Of a stretch of 64,000 nt of DNA, positions 32,386-40,778 are shown in pieces; position 1 is the first letter of the stretch; each line of letters starts with the position of its first letter. Source of the stretch: Catellatospora tritici (GTDB lineage Bacteria > Actinomycetota > Actinomycetes > Mycobacteriales > Micromonosporaceae). Location of the stretch: positions 186,001 through 250,000 of the forward strand of contig NZ_JAHRCY010000012.1 of the NCBI RefSeq assembly GCF_019083965.1, in the 5' to 3' direction. The notes under the pieces were generated by a model. The model saw nothing but the letters and a program-made list of their open reading frames with translations. It was not told where the DNA came from and did not search any database. Both the position numbers and the translations under genes were made by a program.

Positions 32386-33789
32386 ATGGCTGAGCCCGCG
32401 CCGGCCGGGCGGTTCTCCCCTGCGCTGCGGCAGATCCTGGTGCCGCTGGCGCTGGCGCAATTCATCTGCAGCTTCGCCGGCTCCAACATGAACGTGATGA
32501 TCAACGACATCAGCCAGGACCTGAACACCACGGTCCAGGGCGTCCAGATCGCCATCACCGTCTTCCTGCTGGTGATGGCCGCGCTCATGATCCCCGGCGG
32601 CAAGCTCACCGACAAGTACGGTCGCAAGCGCTGCTTCCTCGCCGGACTGATCCTCTATGGCATCGGCGCCCTGATGAGCGCCGCCTCACCCGGCTTGGGC
32701 GTGCTCATCCTCGGCAACTCGATCTTCGAGGGCGTCGGGACCGCCCTGCTGATCCCGCCGGTCTACATCCTGACCACGCTGGTGTTCACCGGCGTCGCCA
32801 ACCGGGCCCGCGCCTTCGGCGCGATCAGCGCGCTGGGCGGCATCGGCGCCGCCGCGGGTCCGCTCATCGGCGGCCTGATCGCCTCGACGCTGGGCTGGCG
32901 CTGGGCGTTCGTGTTCCAGGCGCTCGTGATCGCCGCGATCGTGCTGCTCAGCCGCAAAATCAACGATCCGTTGCCGCCGGACCCGACCAGGCCGTTCGAC
33001 ACCAAGGGCGCCGTGCTGTCGGCGGCCGGTCTGGTCCTCATCGTGTCGGGCATCCTCGCCGCCGACAACAACCTGTGGGTCATGCTGGCCCTGATCGCCG
33101 CCGGAGTGCTGCTGCTCGCGCTGTTCTTCCGGTCGGTACGGGCCAAAGAACGCGCCGGGCAGGAGCCCCTGCTGTCGACCTCCCTGTTCCGCAACCGCAC
33201 CTCCAACCTGGGCCTGGTCACCCAGAACGCCCAGTGGCTGGTGCTCACCGGCACGTCCTTCGTCGTGTCGGCCTTCCTCCAGGTCGTACGCGGCTACGAC
33301 CCGATCCAGACCGGCATCATCTTCACCGCCACCACCGCGGGCCTGCTCGCCACGTCACTGGCCGCCGAACGCCTGGCCCGCAGGCACCCGCAGCGCAGGC
33401 TCATCCAGGCCGGGTTCGTGCTCACCGCCGTCGGCGTCGCCATCCTGCTCGCGCTGGTGACCGGGACGCCCAGCCCGTGGGCCTTCGCGCCGGGCCTGCT
33501 GCTCATCGGCCTCGGCCTGGGCCTGATGCTGACCCCCTCGGTCAACGTGGTGCAGTCCGCCTTCGCCGACAACCAGCAGGGCGAGATCTCCGGCCTGTCC
33601 CGCAGCGTCTCCAATCTCGGCTCGTCGCTGGGCACCGCGGTGGCGGGCACCATCCTCGTCGCCGGGATCACGGTGACCCCGGAGCGGTCGTACGGGCTGG
33701 CCATGGCCGTGCTCGGCCTGGTGGCGCTGATCGGGCTGTACGTGGCGAGCCACCTGCCGCGCACCCCGGCACCGCCCGCCGCCGACTGA
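32386..33789 (+). CDS. DHA2-family MFS drug exporter
   Basis: 467 residues, predicted 14 transmembrane helices. Motif A reads GGKLTDKYGRKRCFL, and motif C is visible as GAISALGGIGAAAGPLIGGLIAS. Helix 1 shows FICSFAGSNMNVMINDISQDL, in which the usual acidic residue of DHA2 helix 1 is replaced by Gly/Ser/Asn, so energy coupling may differ. ATG 32386 follows GGGAGG. No regulator is adjacent. Likely an exporter of drugs or secondary metabolites; substrate unknown. Confidence 0.88.
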   Translation: MAEPAPAGRFSPALRQILVPLALAQFICSFAGSNMNVMINDISQDLNTTVQGVQIAITVFLLVMAALMIPGGKLTDKYGRKRCFLAGLILYGIGALMSAASPGLGVLILGNSIFEGVGTALLIPPVYILTTLVFTGVANRARAFGAISALGGIGAAAGPLIGGLIASTLGWRWAFVFQALVIAAIVLLSRKINDPLPPDPTRPFDTKGAVLSAAGLVLIVSGILAADNNLWVMLALIAAGVLLLALFFRSVRAKERAGQEPLLSTSLFRNRTSNLGLVTQNAQWLVLTGTSFVVSAFLQVVRGYDPIQTGIIFTATTAGLLATSLAAERLARRHPQRRLIQAGFVLTAVGVAILLALVTGTPSPWAFAPGLLLIGLGLGLMLTPSVNVVQSAFADNQQGEISGLSRSVSNLGSSLGTAVAGTILVAGITVTPERSYGLAMAVLGLVALIGLYVASHLPRTPAPPAAD

Positions 33790-33793
33790 CGGC

Positions 33794-34642
33794 TCACTCC
33801 TTGCTGGCGCCCTCGGTCGCCCCGCGCACGAAGTAGCGCTGCAGCGCGAAGAAGATGACGGCCACCGGGATCGTGGCCAGCAGGGCCGCACCGAGCTTGA
33901 GCGGGTACTGCGTGCCCGCGCCCAGGGCACCGGTGACCAGGTTCGCCACCCCCCGGGGCAGCGTGTACAGCTGCGGGTTCTGCACCGCCACCAGGGTGTG
34001 CGGGAACTCGTTCCAGGAGCTCTGGAACGACAGGATCGTAAGCGTGATCAGGGCGGGCCGGGCCATCGGCAGCACCACCGACCAGAAGATGCGGAACGTG
34101 CCCGCCCCGTCGATCCGGGCCGCCTCCTCGATGCTCGGCGGCACGGTGCGGAAGAACTGGCGCATTATGAACACTCCCGCCGCGTCGGCGAGCACCGGCA
34201 GCACCAGCGCGGCGTACGTGTCGTAGATGCCCAGCCCGTTGAGGACCAGGAACTTCGGGATCAGCAGGACGACGCCGGGCACCGCCATCACCGCCACCAG
34301 CCCGGCGCTGATCGCCCCGCGACCGCGGAAGCTCAACCGGGCCAGGGCGTATCCGGCCAGCGAGTCCAGGAACACCCGACCCGCGGTGACCAGCAGAGTG
34401 ACCAGGACGGAGTTGGCCAGCCAGAGCGGGAACTCGGTGCTGTCGAAGATCTTCGCGAACGCCTCGGTGGTGAACGGGTCGGGGATGGGCGACAGCGGGT
34501 GGGCGGCGGCGTCCGGCTCGGTCTTGAACGAGTTCGCGGTCTGGATGACGAACGGGTACACGAAGACCAGCGAGAAGAAGCCCAGCAGGAGGTAGCTGAA
34601 CACGGCGCGGAGCACGGCGCGCGCACCGGCGGCACGGCTCAC
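33794..34642 (-). CDS. Carbohydrate ABC transporter permease, MalG type
   Basis: 282 residues with about six transmembrane helices. The EAA coupling loop reads EEAARIDGAGTFRIFWSVVLPMARPALITLTIL, typical of CUT1 family MalG-like permeases. The N-terminal EPDAAAHPLSPIPDPFTTEAFAKIF is another family landmark. The GTG start overlaps the upstream permease by 4 bp (GTGA). Together with the next two genes it forms an importer, probably for an oligosaccharide. Confidence 0.93.
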   Translation of the reverse strand: MSRAAGARAVLRAVFSYLLLGFFSLVFVYPFVIQTANSFKTEPDAAAHPLSPIPDPFTTEAFAKIFDSTEFPLWLANSVLVTLLVTAGRVFLDSLAGYALARLSFRGRGAISAGLVAVMAVPGVVLLIPKFLVLNGLGIYDTYAALVLPVLADAAGVFIMRQFFRTVPPSIEEAARIDGAGTFRIFWSVVLPMARPALITLTILSFQSSWNEFPHTLVAVQNPQLYTLPRGVANLVTGALGAGTQYPLKLGAALLATIPVAVIFFALQRYFVRGATEGASKE

Positions 34643-35685
34643 GACGACTCGTCCCGGTCACGCATGATCCAGTGCTGCACCAGCGTCATCGCCACGATGA
34701 TCAGGAACAGGACGAACGAGACGGCGGCGCCGGAGCCGTACTCGAAGTCGCGGAACGCGGTGCGGTAGGACAGAAACGCCGGGGTGAGCGTGGTGCCCGC
34801 CGGGTTGCCCTGGCTCATCACGTAGATCTGGTCGAAGACCTGCCAGGTGCCGATCAGGCCCAGCGTGACCACCAGGAAGGTGGCCGGTTTCAGCATCGGC
34901 AGGGTCACGTGCACCAGCCGCTGCCAGGCGTTCGCGCCGTCGACCAGGCTCGCCTCCTCGACCTGGACCGGGATGTCCTGCAACGCGGCGATGTAGATCA
35001 GCATGAAGGTGCCGCTGGTGGTCCAGACGGCGAGCGCGATGATGGTGGTCATCGCCACGCTGGGCCCGGACAGCCACTCCCACCAGGACAGCCCGAACGG
35101 GCCGGACGAGGTGAGCGCCTGCGGCGGGTGCGCCAGGTCGACCAGGCCGAGGCCGCCCAGGGTCAGGTGCAGCAGCCCGCGCGGATCGGTGAACCAGGCC
35201 GGGCCGTTGATCCCGAGGTATGCCAGCAGCGCGTTGACCGCGCCCGAGTTGGCGAACAGGAACAGGAACACCACGCTGATCGCCACGGAGCTGGTGACCG
35301 ACGGGAAGTAGAAGGCGGTCCGGAAGAACGACCTGCCCCGCAGCCCACGCCGGTTGACCGCCAGCGCCAGGGCCAGCGCGAGCACGGTCTGGGCCGGCAC
35401 GGCGGCCGCCACGTAGTACAGGTTGTTGCGGATGCTGACCATGAAGTTCTCGCGCGCCAGCCCCTCCTGTGTGAACAGGTCGGTGTAGTTGGACAGGCCG
35501 ACGAACGGCACCCCGGGCGCGAACGGGCTGCCCTGTCCGTTCCAGCCGGTGAGGCTCACCCAGAGCGCCATGACGATCGGCAACACCAGGAACAGGCCCA
35601 GGATGGCCAGAACCGGTGCGGTGAACAGCCAGCCCGCGGCGGCTTCGTTGGCCCTGGTGCCGCTGCGGCGGCGTGCGGTGCGCAT
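34639..35685 (-). CDS. Carbohydrate ABC transporter permease, MalF type
   Basis: 348 residues from ATG 35685; the frame extends upstream into the substrate-binding gene, but that part has no homology. There are about six membrane helices, with AAGWLFTAPVLAILGLFLVLPI first. The coupling loop is EEASLVDGANAWQRLVHVTLPMLKPATFLV. YPSV-like FYFPSVTSSVAISVVFLFLF is typical of MalF relatives. There is a one-base gap to the upstream solute-binding gene. Confidence 0.92.
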   Translation of the reverse strand: MRTARRRSGTRANEAAAGWLFTAPVLAILGLFLVLPIVMALWVSLTGWNGQGSPFAPGVPFVGLSNYTDLFTQEGLARENFMVSIRNNLYYVAAAVPAQTVLALALALAVNRRGLRGRSFFRTAFYFPSVTSSVAISVVFLFLFANSGAVNALLAYLGINGPAWFTDPRGLLHLTLGGLGLVDLAHPPQALTSSGPFGLSWWEWLSGPSVAMTTIIALAVWTTSGTFMLIYIAALQDIPVQVEEASLVDGANAWQRLVHVTLPMLKPATFLVVTLGLIGTWQVFDQIYVMSQGNPAGTTLTPAFLSYRTAFRDFEYGSGAAVSFVLFLIIVAMTLVQHWIMRDRDESS

Positions 35686-35686
35686 G

Positions 35687-36925
35687 TCAGCCCGGGAGGA
35701 CGGCGGTGAGGTTGCGCTGGAGACGGGCCAGCATCGCCGCGGGGCTGGCGGCCGCGAGGTCCTGCAACCGGCTGTCGAAGTCGGCCAGCACCCGGCTGAC
35801 CCTGGGGGCGTTGACCGGGCCGCGGGCGTGGTCGGCCCCGGCCAGGAAGGCGGCATCGGCCGGGAAGCGCCGCAGGTAACGGTCGCGGGCGCTGCGCAGC
35901 GAGGGCATCACGCCGTACGCGTCGGCGAAGGCGAGCTGCTGGTCGGCGGCGGTCATCGCCTCGACGAAGGAGACCGCCTGGGCCTTGAACCGGCTGCGGG
36001 CGGCGATGCCCCAGCAGGTGGTCGACAGCAGCGTGCCCGGTCCGGCGGGTCCGACCGGCAGCTCGTGCACGGTGTACTCGACGCCGGGATAGTCCTTGGC
36101 CAGGGCGCCCTTGATCCAGTTGCCCTCGACGGTCATCGCGGCCACGCCGCGACCGAAGGCCTCGCCCGCCCAGCCCGCGTCGACCTGCTTGGGGTAGTCG
36201 GCCAGCCCGGAGCGCAGCAGGTCCTGGACGTACCGCAGCGCCCGCAGGTTCTGCGGACTGTCCGCGATGGCCCGCCTGCCGTCGGGGCTGACCAGCCAGC
36301 CGCCGGACTGGACCATGAACGCGCCGATGCGGTCGAAGGCGTCGCCGAGCACCAGCGGGGTGAACCCCGCCGCGCGCAGCCGGACGGCGGTCGCGCGCAG
36401 CCCGTCCCAGTCACGCGGCACGTCCGCCTCGGTCAGTCCGGCCTGCCGCCACAGCCCTTCGTTGATCTCCAGGGCGAGGGTGGCGAAGTCCTTCGGGGCG
36501 CAGTAGAACCTGCCGTCGCGAGTGAAGGCGCTGCGCAGGCTGTCATAGAAGTCCGCCGCCCGCGGCAGGTGTTCGGCGTACGGCTCCAGCGCGCCGAGTC
36601 CGGCGTAGTCGGCGAAGCGGGCCGCATCGACGTAGAACACGTCCGGCGGCGAGCCCCCGGCGAACGCCTGGCCGAGCTGCTGCTGCAGGTCCTGGGCGGG
36701 GATGACCTCGGCGGTGTTGCCCGTGGCGGTGGCCCACGCCGCCGCGGCGTCGGTGACCGCCTTCGTCTCGGCCGAGCCCGAGGATGCGATGAGGACCCGC
36801 AGCCGCGCCGGGCCGGTCTGCTGCGCCACGGGCCCACCTCCGAAGCCGCCGCCGCAGGCCGCGAGCGAAAGCAACGCGCCGCAGGCCGCGACCCACCGGG
36901 CCCGGCGCCGTTTCGCCGATCTCAA
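35687..36925 (-). CDS. Extracellular sugar-binding lipoprotein of an ABC importer
   Basis: About 412 residues. The lipobox is LSLAACGG, after a basic start (SAKRRRARW). The family 1 solute-binding fold is clear: LRVLIASSGSAETKAVTDAAAAW, IPAQDLQQQLGQAFAGGSPPDVFYVD, GRFYCAPKDFATLALEINEGLW and GVAAMTVEGNWIKG. The frame is open far upstream; the TTG at 36925 is the most plausible start because it begins a normal signal sequence, though GGAGG lies 12 nt away. No ATPase gene is in the cluster, so a shared MsiK-like ATPase elsewhere probably energises it, as is usual in actinobacteria. Confidence 0.88.
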   Translation of the reverse strand: MRSAKRRRARWVAACGALLSLAACGGGFGGGPVAQQTGPARLRVLIASSGSAETKAVTDAAAAWATATGNTAEVIPAQDLQQQLGQAFAGGSPPDVFYVDAARFADYAGLGALEPYAEHLPRAADFYDSLRSAFTRDGRFYCAPKDFATLALEINEGLWRQAGLTEADVPRDWDGLRATAVRLRAAGFTPLVLGDAFDRIGAFMVQSGGWLVSPDGRRAIADSPQNLRALRYVQDLLRSGLADYPKQVDAGWAGEAFGRGVAAMTVEGNWIKGALAKDYPGVEYTVHELPVGPAGPGTLLSTTCWGIAARSRFKAQAVSFVEAMTAADQQLAFADAYGVMPSLRSARDRYLRRFPADAAFLAGADHARGPVNAPRVSRVLADFDSRLQDLAAASPAAMLARLQRNLTAVLPG

Positions 36926-36951
36926 GACGGTTGCGCACCTCCGCTGTTGAT

Positions 36952-36973
36952 ATAGCACGTTTGGTGCCGCTAT
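36952..36973. promoter_or_regulatory. Possible operator of the sugar ABC operon
   Basis: ATAGCAC and GTGC(c)GCTAT face each other around GTTTG, with one bulged base, 27 bp upstream of the proposed TTG start. Candidate binding site for a sugar-responsive repressor. Confidence 0.4.
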
Positions 36974-37078
36974 GGAGGGTGACACCGACACGCCACCCGG
37001 CCCGATCCGTTTCCCGGGCATGCGAGCGGGTATCCGCAGGAGCGAAACCAACGCTCGCAATCAGCAAAGGAGGCCGCC

Positions 37079-37342
37079 ATGGGTATCGGCGCCAGCATCT
37101 TCCTGATCGTCATCGGCGCGATCTTCGCGTTCGCCCTGGACTTCCACATCGGCGGCGTCGACATCGACGTCGTCGGCTGGATTCTCATGATCGGCGGTGC
37201 GCTGGGTCTCATCTTCACCGCGTTCATCTGGGGTCCCCGCCGCAGCCGCACCGTGGTCAGCCGCGACCCCGTCGTCACCCGCGACCCGGTCGTCACGCGC
37301 GACGCGGCGGACTACCGGGTCGAGGAGCGCACCGAGATCTGA
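37079..37342 (+). CDS. DUF6458 family small membrane protein
   Basis: 87 residues from ATG 37079, with AAAGGAGG just upstream. Two membrane helices (IGASIFLIVIGAIFAFAL and VGWILMIGGALGLIFTAFIW) flank the DFHIGGVDIDV loop that is typical of the family. A polar tail includes a duplicated RDPVVTRDPVVTRD. Function is unknown; the family is common in actinobacteria. A hairpin terminator follows at 37361. Confidence 0.88.
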   Translation: MGIGASIFLIVIGAIFAFALDFHIGGVDIDVVGWILMIGGALGLIFTAFIWGPRRSRTVVSRDPVVTRDPVVTRDAADYRVEERTEI

Positions 37343-37360
37343 TTCGTATCCGGCCGGCAT

Positions 37361-37387
37361 GCCGCCGCGCCCGATGGGCGCGGCGGC
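37361..37387 (+). terminator. Hairpin terminator after DUF6458
   Basis: GCCGCCGCGCCC (37361-37372) pairs perfectly with GGGCGCGGCGGC (37376-37387) around a 3-nt loop, 18 bp after the stop. It has no T tract. Confidence 0.65.
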
Positions 37388-37442
37388 TGCTCCTACGGCG
37401 TGTCGGAGTTAGTCCGCATTGGTGGTGTTTCATCATCATTTG

Positions 37443-38729
37443 ATGCTCGCACCGGTCCGCACGCCAGCACTGCACCCCGACAGCCGCCGCATCATCGCCG
37501 CTCGCGCGCTGCGCACCTTCGGCTTCGGCTGCACCAGCGTGCTGCTGGCCGCCCGGCTCACCGCCGACAGCTTCTCCCCCACCCAGATCGGCGTGCTCAT
37601 CGCCGTCGCGTGCGCGGGCAGCGTCACCGGCACCGTCGTCATGGCCACCTGCGCCGACCGCTGCGGCCGCCGCGCCAGCCTGCTCGTCAGTGCCCTGCTC
37701 ATGGCCGCCGCCGGTGCCGTCTTCGCCACCTGCCACAGCTACCCGCTACTGCTCGTGGCGGCGTTCGTCGGCACGGTGTCACCCTCCACCAACGACAACA
37801 CCCCGTTCAGCGGCGTCGAGCAGGCCGTGCTCGCGCACAGCACCCCCGCCGACGGTCACACCCGCGTGTTCACCTGGTACAACGTCACCGCCCAGCTTGC
37901 CGGCGCACTCGGTGGCCTGGGCGCGGCCGGACTCGCCTCCGTCGACACCGCCCACGCCGGACAGCACGCGTTCACCCTGTACGCGGTGCTCGCCCTCGCC
38001 GTCGGCCTGCTCGTCGCCCGCATGTCCCCGCAGGCCGAGGCGCCCGCCCGCCGCCACGGCACCCGCCCCGTCACCGAGGGCGTCCCGGCACGGGCCCGCA
38101 CCCTGGCCGCCCTGTTCGGACTCGACGCGTTCGCGGGCGGACTCGTCGTGCAGGCGCTGCTCGCCTGGTGGCTGCACGAGCGGTACGGCGTCGCCCTCAG
38201 CGGCCTGGGCCTGCTGTTCTTCGCCATGAACCTGGCCGCCGCGCTGGCCCAGCTCGCCGCCCCTGCCCTGGCCGCCCGGCGTGGCCTGCTGCCCGCGATG
38301 CTGTGGCCACACGCGGTGTCCAACCTGCTGCTGCTGTCCGTCGCGTTCGCGCCGACCTATGCGGCCGCGGCCGCGCTGCTGATCAGCCGGTGCGCCCTGT
38401 CGAAGATCGACGTACCGGCCCGGCAGGCGTTCACCGCCGCGATCGTCGCCCCCTCGCAGCGCACCGCCACCGCCAGCCTCACCAGCGCGGCGCGCAGCAT
38501 CGCGGTGACCACCAGTCCGCTGGCCGCCACCGCGCTGACCATCCCGCCGCCGGCCGCGGTCGCCACCCCGCTGATCGCCGCGGCGGTACTGGGGTTGGCC
38601 TACGACGCGCTGCTGCTGCGCGCCTTCGGCCACGATCCGTCCGGGCGCCCGGCACCTGCCAAACCGGCCCGCCGTCCCAGCCCGCGCCCCACCGGCGACC
38701 TCGCCGACCGGGTGCCGACCCGTCGCTAA
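37443..38729 (+). CDS. MFS transporter
   Basis: 428 residues, about 12 membrane helices. The motif A loop is ATCADRCGRRASLLVSALLM; the rest of the N-half has STNDNTPFSGVEQAVLAH before the third pair of helices, and SKIDVPARQAFTAAIVAP lies between helices in the second half. ATG 37443 is chosen because the eight residues before it read HHH and lack a ribosome binding site. Substrate unknown. It is convergent with the M56 gene and their stop codons overlap (38726-38729). Confidence 0.82.
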   Translation: MLAPVRTPALHPDSRRIIAARALRTFGFGCTSVLLAARLTADSFSPTQIGVLIAVACAGSVTGTVVMATCADRCGRRASLLVSALLMAAAGAVFATCHSYPLLLVAAFVGTVSPSTNDNTPFSGVEQAVLAHSTPADGHTRVFTWYNVTAQLAGALGGLGAAGLASVDTAHAGQHAFTLYAVLALAVGLLVARMSPQAEAPARRHGTRPVTEGVPARARTLAALFGLDAFAGGLVVQALLAWWLHERYGVALSGLGLLFFAMNLAAALAQLAAPALAARRGLLPAMLWPHAVSNLLLLSVAFAPTYAAAAALLISRCALSKIDVPARQAFTAAIVAPSQRTATASLTSAARSIAVTTSPLAATALTIPPPAAVATPLIAAAVLGLAYDALLLRAFGHDPSGRPAPAKPARRPSPRPTGDLADRVPTRR

Positions 38730-39628
38730 CCCAGCTGCGTCAACCAGGCCCGCGCGACGTCCCCGAACTCGGCCAGCGCCACGGCTGTGGCACCCAGCAG
38801 CAGCGCACACCAGCCGACCACCCCGGCCACCGCCCACAGCCTGCTCTGCCGACACGGTTGCTGCAGGGCTCGCACCCGGGCCACCGCACCCGATCCGTGC
38901 AGTGCCATCGCCGGTTCCAGCCGCCGTACGCCGCCCGCCAGCGACGCCTTCGCCACAGCCCGCGCCACCAGGTGCCGATCGCCCACCTGTATCGCGGCGT
39001 CCTCGTCGGCCCACCGCTCCGTCGCATGCGCCACCTGCGCCGACAGCGGTTTCAGCAGCGGACTCAACGCCGCCGACCAGACCGCGACGGCGACCCAGTG
39101 GTGATGACGGCGACGCAGGTGCGACTGCTCATGGGCGAACAGCACCCGGCGCTCCTGTGCGTCCAGCAGCCGCAGCATCCCCGAGGTCACCAGCAGGTGC
39201 CCCGAGCGGCCGGGGCGGCCAGGCACCGCGACCGCGAACGGCTCCGTCCAGTCCGCCACCACCAGGCCACCGTTCGGCCGCCCGGCTCCACGCAGCTCGC
39301 GCAGCACCCGGCGGCGGCGCACCACCTCGCGCACCAGGCGGGCCAACCCGACCGCCAGCGCCGCGGCGGCGGCCAGGGCCACCACGTCCGGAACCGGTTT
39401 CGGCAGGCCGAGGTCGGGGCGGCGGTCGAACGCCGACAGCGGCGGCAGGTCATCGCAGAAGGTCAACGCCAGCAGCGCCAGGCAGCACACCCACGTCCCG
39501 GCGGCGGCCGCCGCGGCCGCCGCCGCGGTACGCACCGCCGTCGCCGGTGACACCCGGGTGGCGGTCCAGCGCACCAGCCAGGGCACCATGCCCGACAGCA
39601 GCAGGGGCAGGTACACCCAGGTCCTCAC
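38726..39628 (-). CDS. M56-family (BlaR1-like) membrane metallopeptidase without sensor domain
   Basis: 300 residues from GTG 39628. There are several membrane helices in the first 105 residues, a short soluble loop, and HEQSH (166-170), the HExxH zinc site, in the sequence RRVLFAHEQSHLRRRHH, with a later acidic ERWADEDAAI as expected for the third ligand. A C-terminal membrane helix (LWAVAGVVGWCALLLGATAVAL) ends the protein. BlaR1's penicillin-binding sensor domain is absent. It overlaps the upstream BlaI gene by 4 bp, so it probably cleaves or regulates that repressor in response to an unknown signal. Confidence 0.9.
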   Translation of the reverse strand: MRTWVYLPLLLSGMVPWLVRWTATRVSPATAVRTAAAAAAAAAGTWVCCLALLALTFCDDLPPLSAFDRRPDLGLPKPVPDVVALAAAAALAVGLARLVREVVRRRRVLRELRGAGRPNGGLVVADWTEPFAVAVPGRPGRSGHLLVTSGMLRLLDAQERRVLFAHEQSHLRRRHHHWVAVAVWSAALSPLLKPLSAQVAHATERWADEDAAIQVGDRHLVARAVAKASLAGGVRRLEPAMALHGSGAVARVRALQQPCRQSRLWAVAGVVGWCALLLGATAVALAEFGDVARAWLTQLG

Positions 39629-40002
39629 GGCCGCTCCACCTGCGTACGCAGCAGCTCGCGCAGCAGCCTCGCCTCCTCGCTGTCCAGCGACTCGGCGAAA
39701 CGGCGCAGCACCAGCGCCGGGTCGCCGGAGGCGTCCAACGTGGCGCGCAACCGCGCCGCCGCCGACGCCGCCTCGTCCAGCACCGGCTGGTACGCGTGCG
39801 CCCGCCCCACCTGCGTCCGCGACACCAGCCGCTTGTCGGCCAGCCGGGTCAAAATCGTCTGCACCGTGTTGTACGCCAGCCCCGGCTCGAGCCGCGCCTG
39901 TACCTGCGCCGGGGTCATCGGCCCCCCGGCCGCCCAGAGCACGGCCATCACCTCGGCCTCCAGCTCGCCGGCGGCACGCTTGCGCCCGTCGGTGTCCGTC
40001 AT
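39625..40002 (-). CDS. BlaI/MecI/CopY-family repressor
   Basis: 125 residues from ATG 40002. The winged helix is typical: LEAEVMAVLWAAGGPMTPAQVQARLEPGLAYNTVQTILTRLADKRLVSRTQVGRAHAYQPVLDE. The C-terminal helices mediate dimerisation. The stop overlaps the start of the M56 peptidase gene (GTGA). The two should form a signal-responsive repressor/protease switch. No TACA-type BlaI operator is obvious in the gap upstream, and no beta-lactamase gene lies nearby, so the controlled genes are unknown. Confidence 0.92.
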   Translation of the reverse strand: MTDTDGRKRAAGELEAEVMAVLWAAGGPMTPAQVQARLEPGLAYNTVQTILTRLADKRLVSRTQVGRAHAYQPVLDEAASAAARLRATLDASGDPALVLRRFAESLDSEEARLLRELLRTQVERP

Positions 40003-40082
40003 GGGTGCACGATAGCCAGCCCTGCCGCCGCGTCCGGACATCCCCGTGGGCGTGGGCGCGCCGCCGCGTTAGGTTCATGACC

Positions 40083-40778
40083 ATGACCCACTACGAGCTG
40101 GTGGACGCGGCGGGGGTGCGGCTGGCGTACCGGGCCTGGGGCGAGCCGGGCGCGGTGCCGCTGGTGCTGCTGCACGGCATCGGCGGTGGCGGCCCCGGCG
40201 ACTGGGACACCGTCGCGGCGGGCCTGTCCGACCGCTTCCGGGTGTACGCCGTCGACCAGCGCGGCCACGGCCGCAGCGACCGCGCCGACGCGTACTCGAT
40301 CGACCTGCTCGTGGCCGACCTGGCCCAACTGCTCGACGCGCTCGGACTGGACCGGATCGTCCTGGTCGGGCACTCGCTCGGCGGCGTGGTGGCGTACCTG
40401 TTCGCCGCCCGGCACCCGCACCGGCTGCGCGCCCTGGTGGTCGAGGACGCGGGACTGATGTACCCGCGCACCCCCGTCCCGCCGCAGCGCCCCGACGGCG
40501 AGCTGCCGTTCGACTGGAACGCGGTGCTCGCGCTGCGCGGACAGATCGACGCCCCCGACCCGGGCTGGCGCGACGAGGCCCGCACCATCGGGGTGCCGAC
40601 GCTGCTGGTCGCGGGCGGGCCGACCAGCCACGTACGCCAGGAGACGATCACCGAGTTGGCGGGCGCGCTGCCACAGGGCAGGCTGTGCACCATCGAGGCC
40701 GGGCATCTGGTGCACGGGCAGCAGCCGCGGCGGTTCCTCGGCGCGGTACGCGGGTTCCTGGACGACGTCGCGCCGTAG
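40083..40778 (+). CDS. Alpha/beta hydrolase
   Basis: 231 residues. The oxyanion-side HGIGGGGPGDWD motif, then DQRGHGRSDR, the nucleophile elbow GHSLGG, and a C-terminal EAGHLVH with the catalytic His. The acid is probably the Asp/Glu region in EDAGLMYP or the ARTIGVPTLLV strand end, which I cannot fix from sequence. Soluble, no signal peptide. Two in-frame ATGs (40077 and 40083) are possible starts. It is convergent with the lipase-maturation-like gene, and its stop abuts that gene's end. Confidence 0.9.
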   Translation: MTHYELVDAAGVRLAYRAWGEPGAVPLVLLHGIGGGGPGDWDTVAAGLSDRFRVYAVDQRGHGRSDRADAYSIDLLVADLAQLLDALGLDRIVLVGHSLGGVVAYLFAARHPHRLRALVVEDAGLMYPRTPVPPQRPDGELPFDWNAVLALRGQIDAPDPGWRDEARTIGVPTLLVAGGPTSHVRQETITELAGALPQGRLCTIEAGHLVHGQQPRRFLGAVRGFLDDVAP

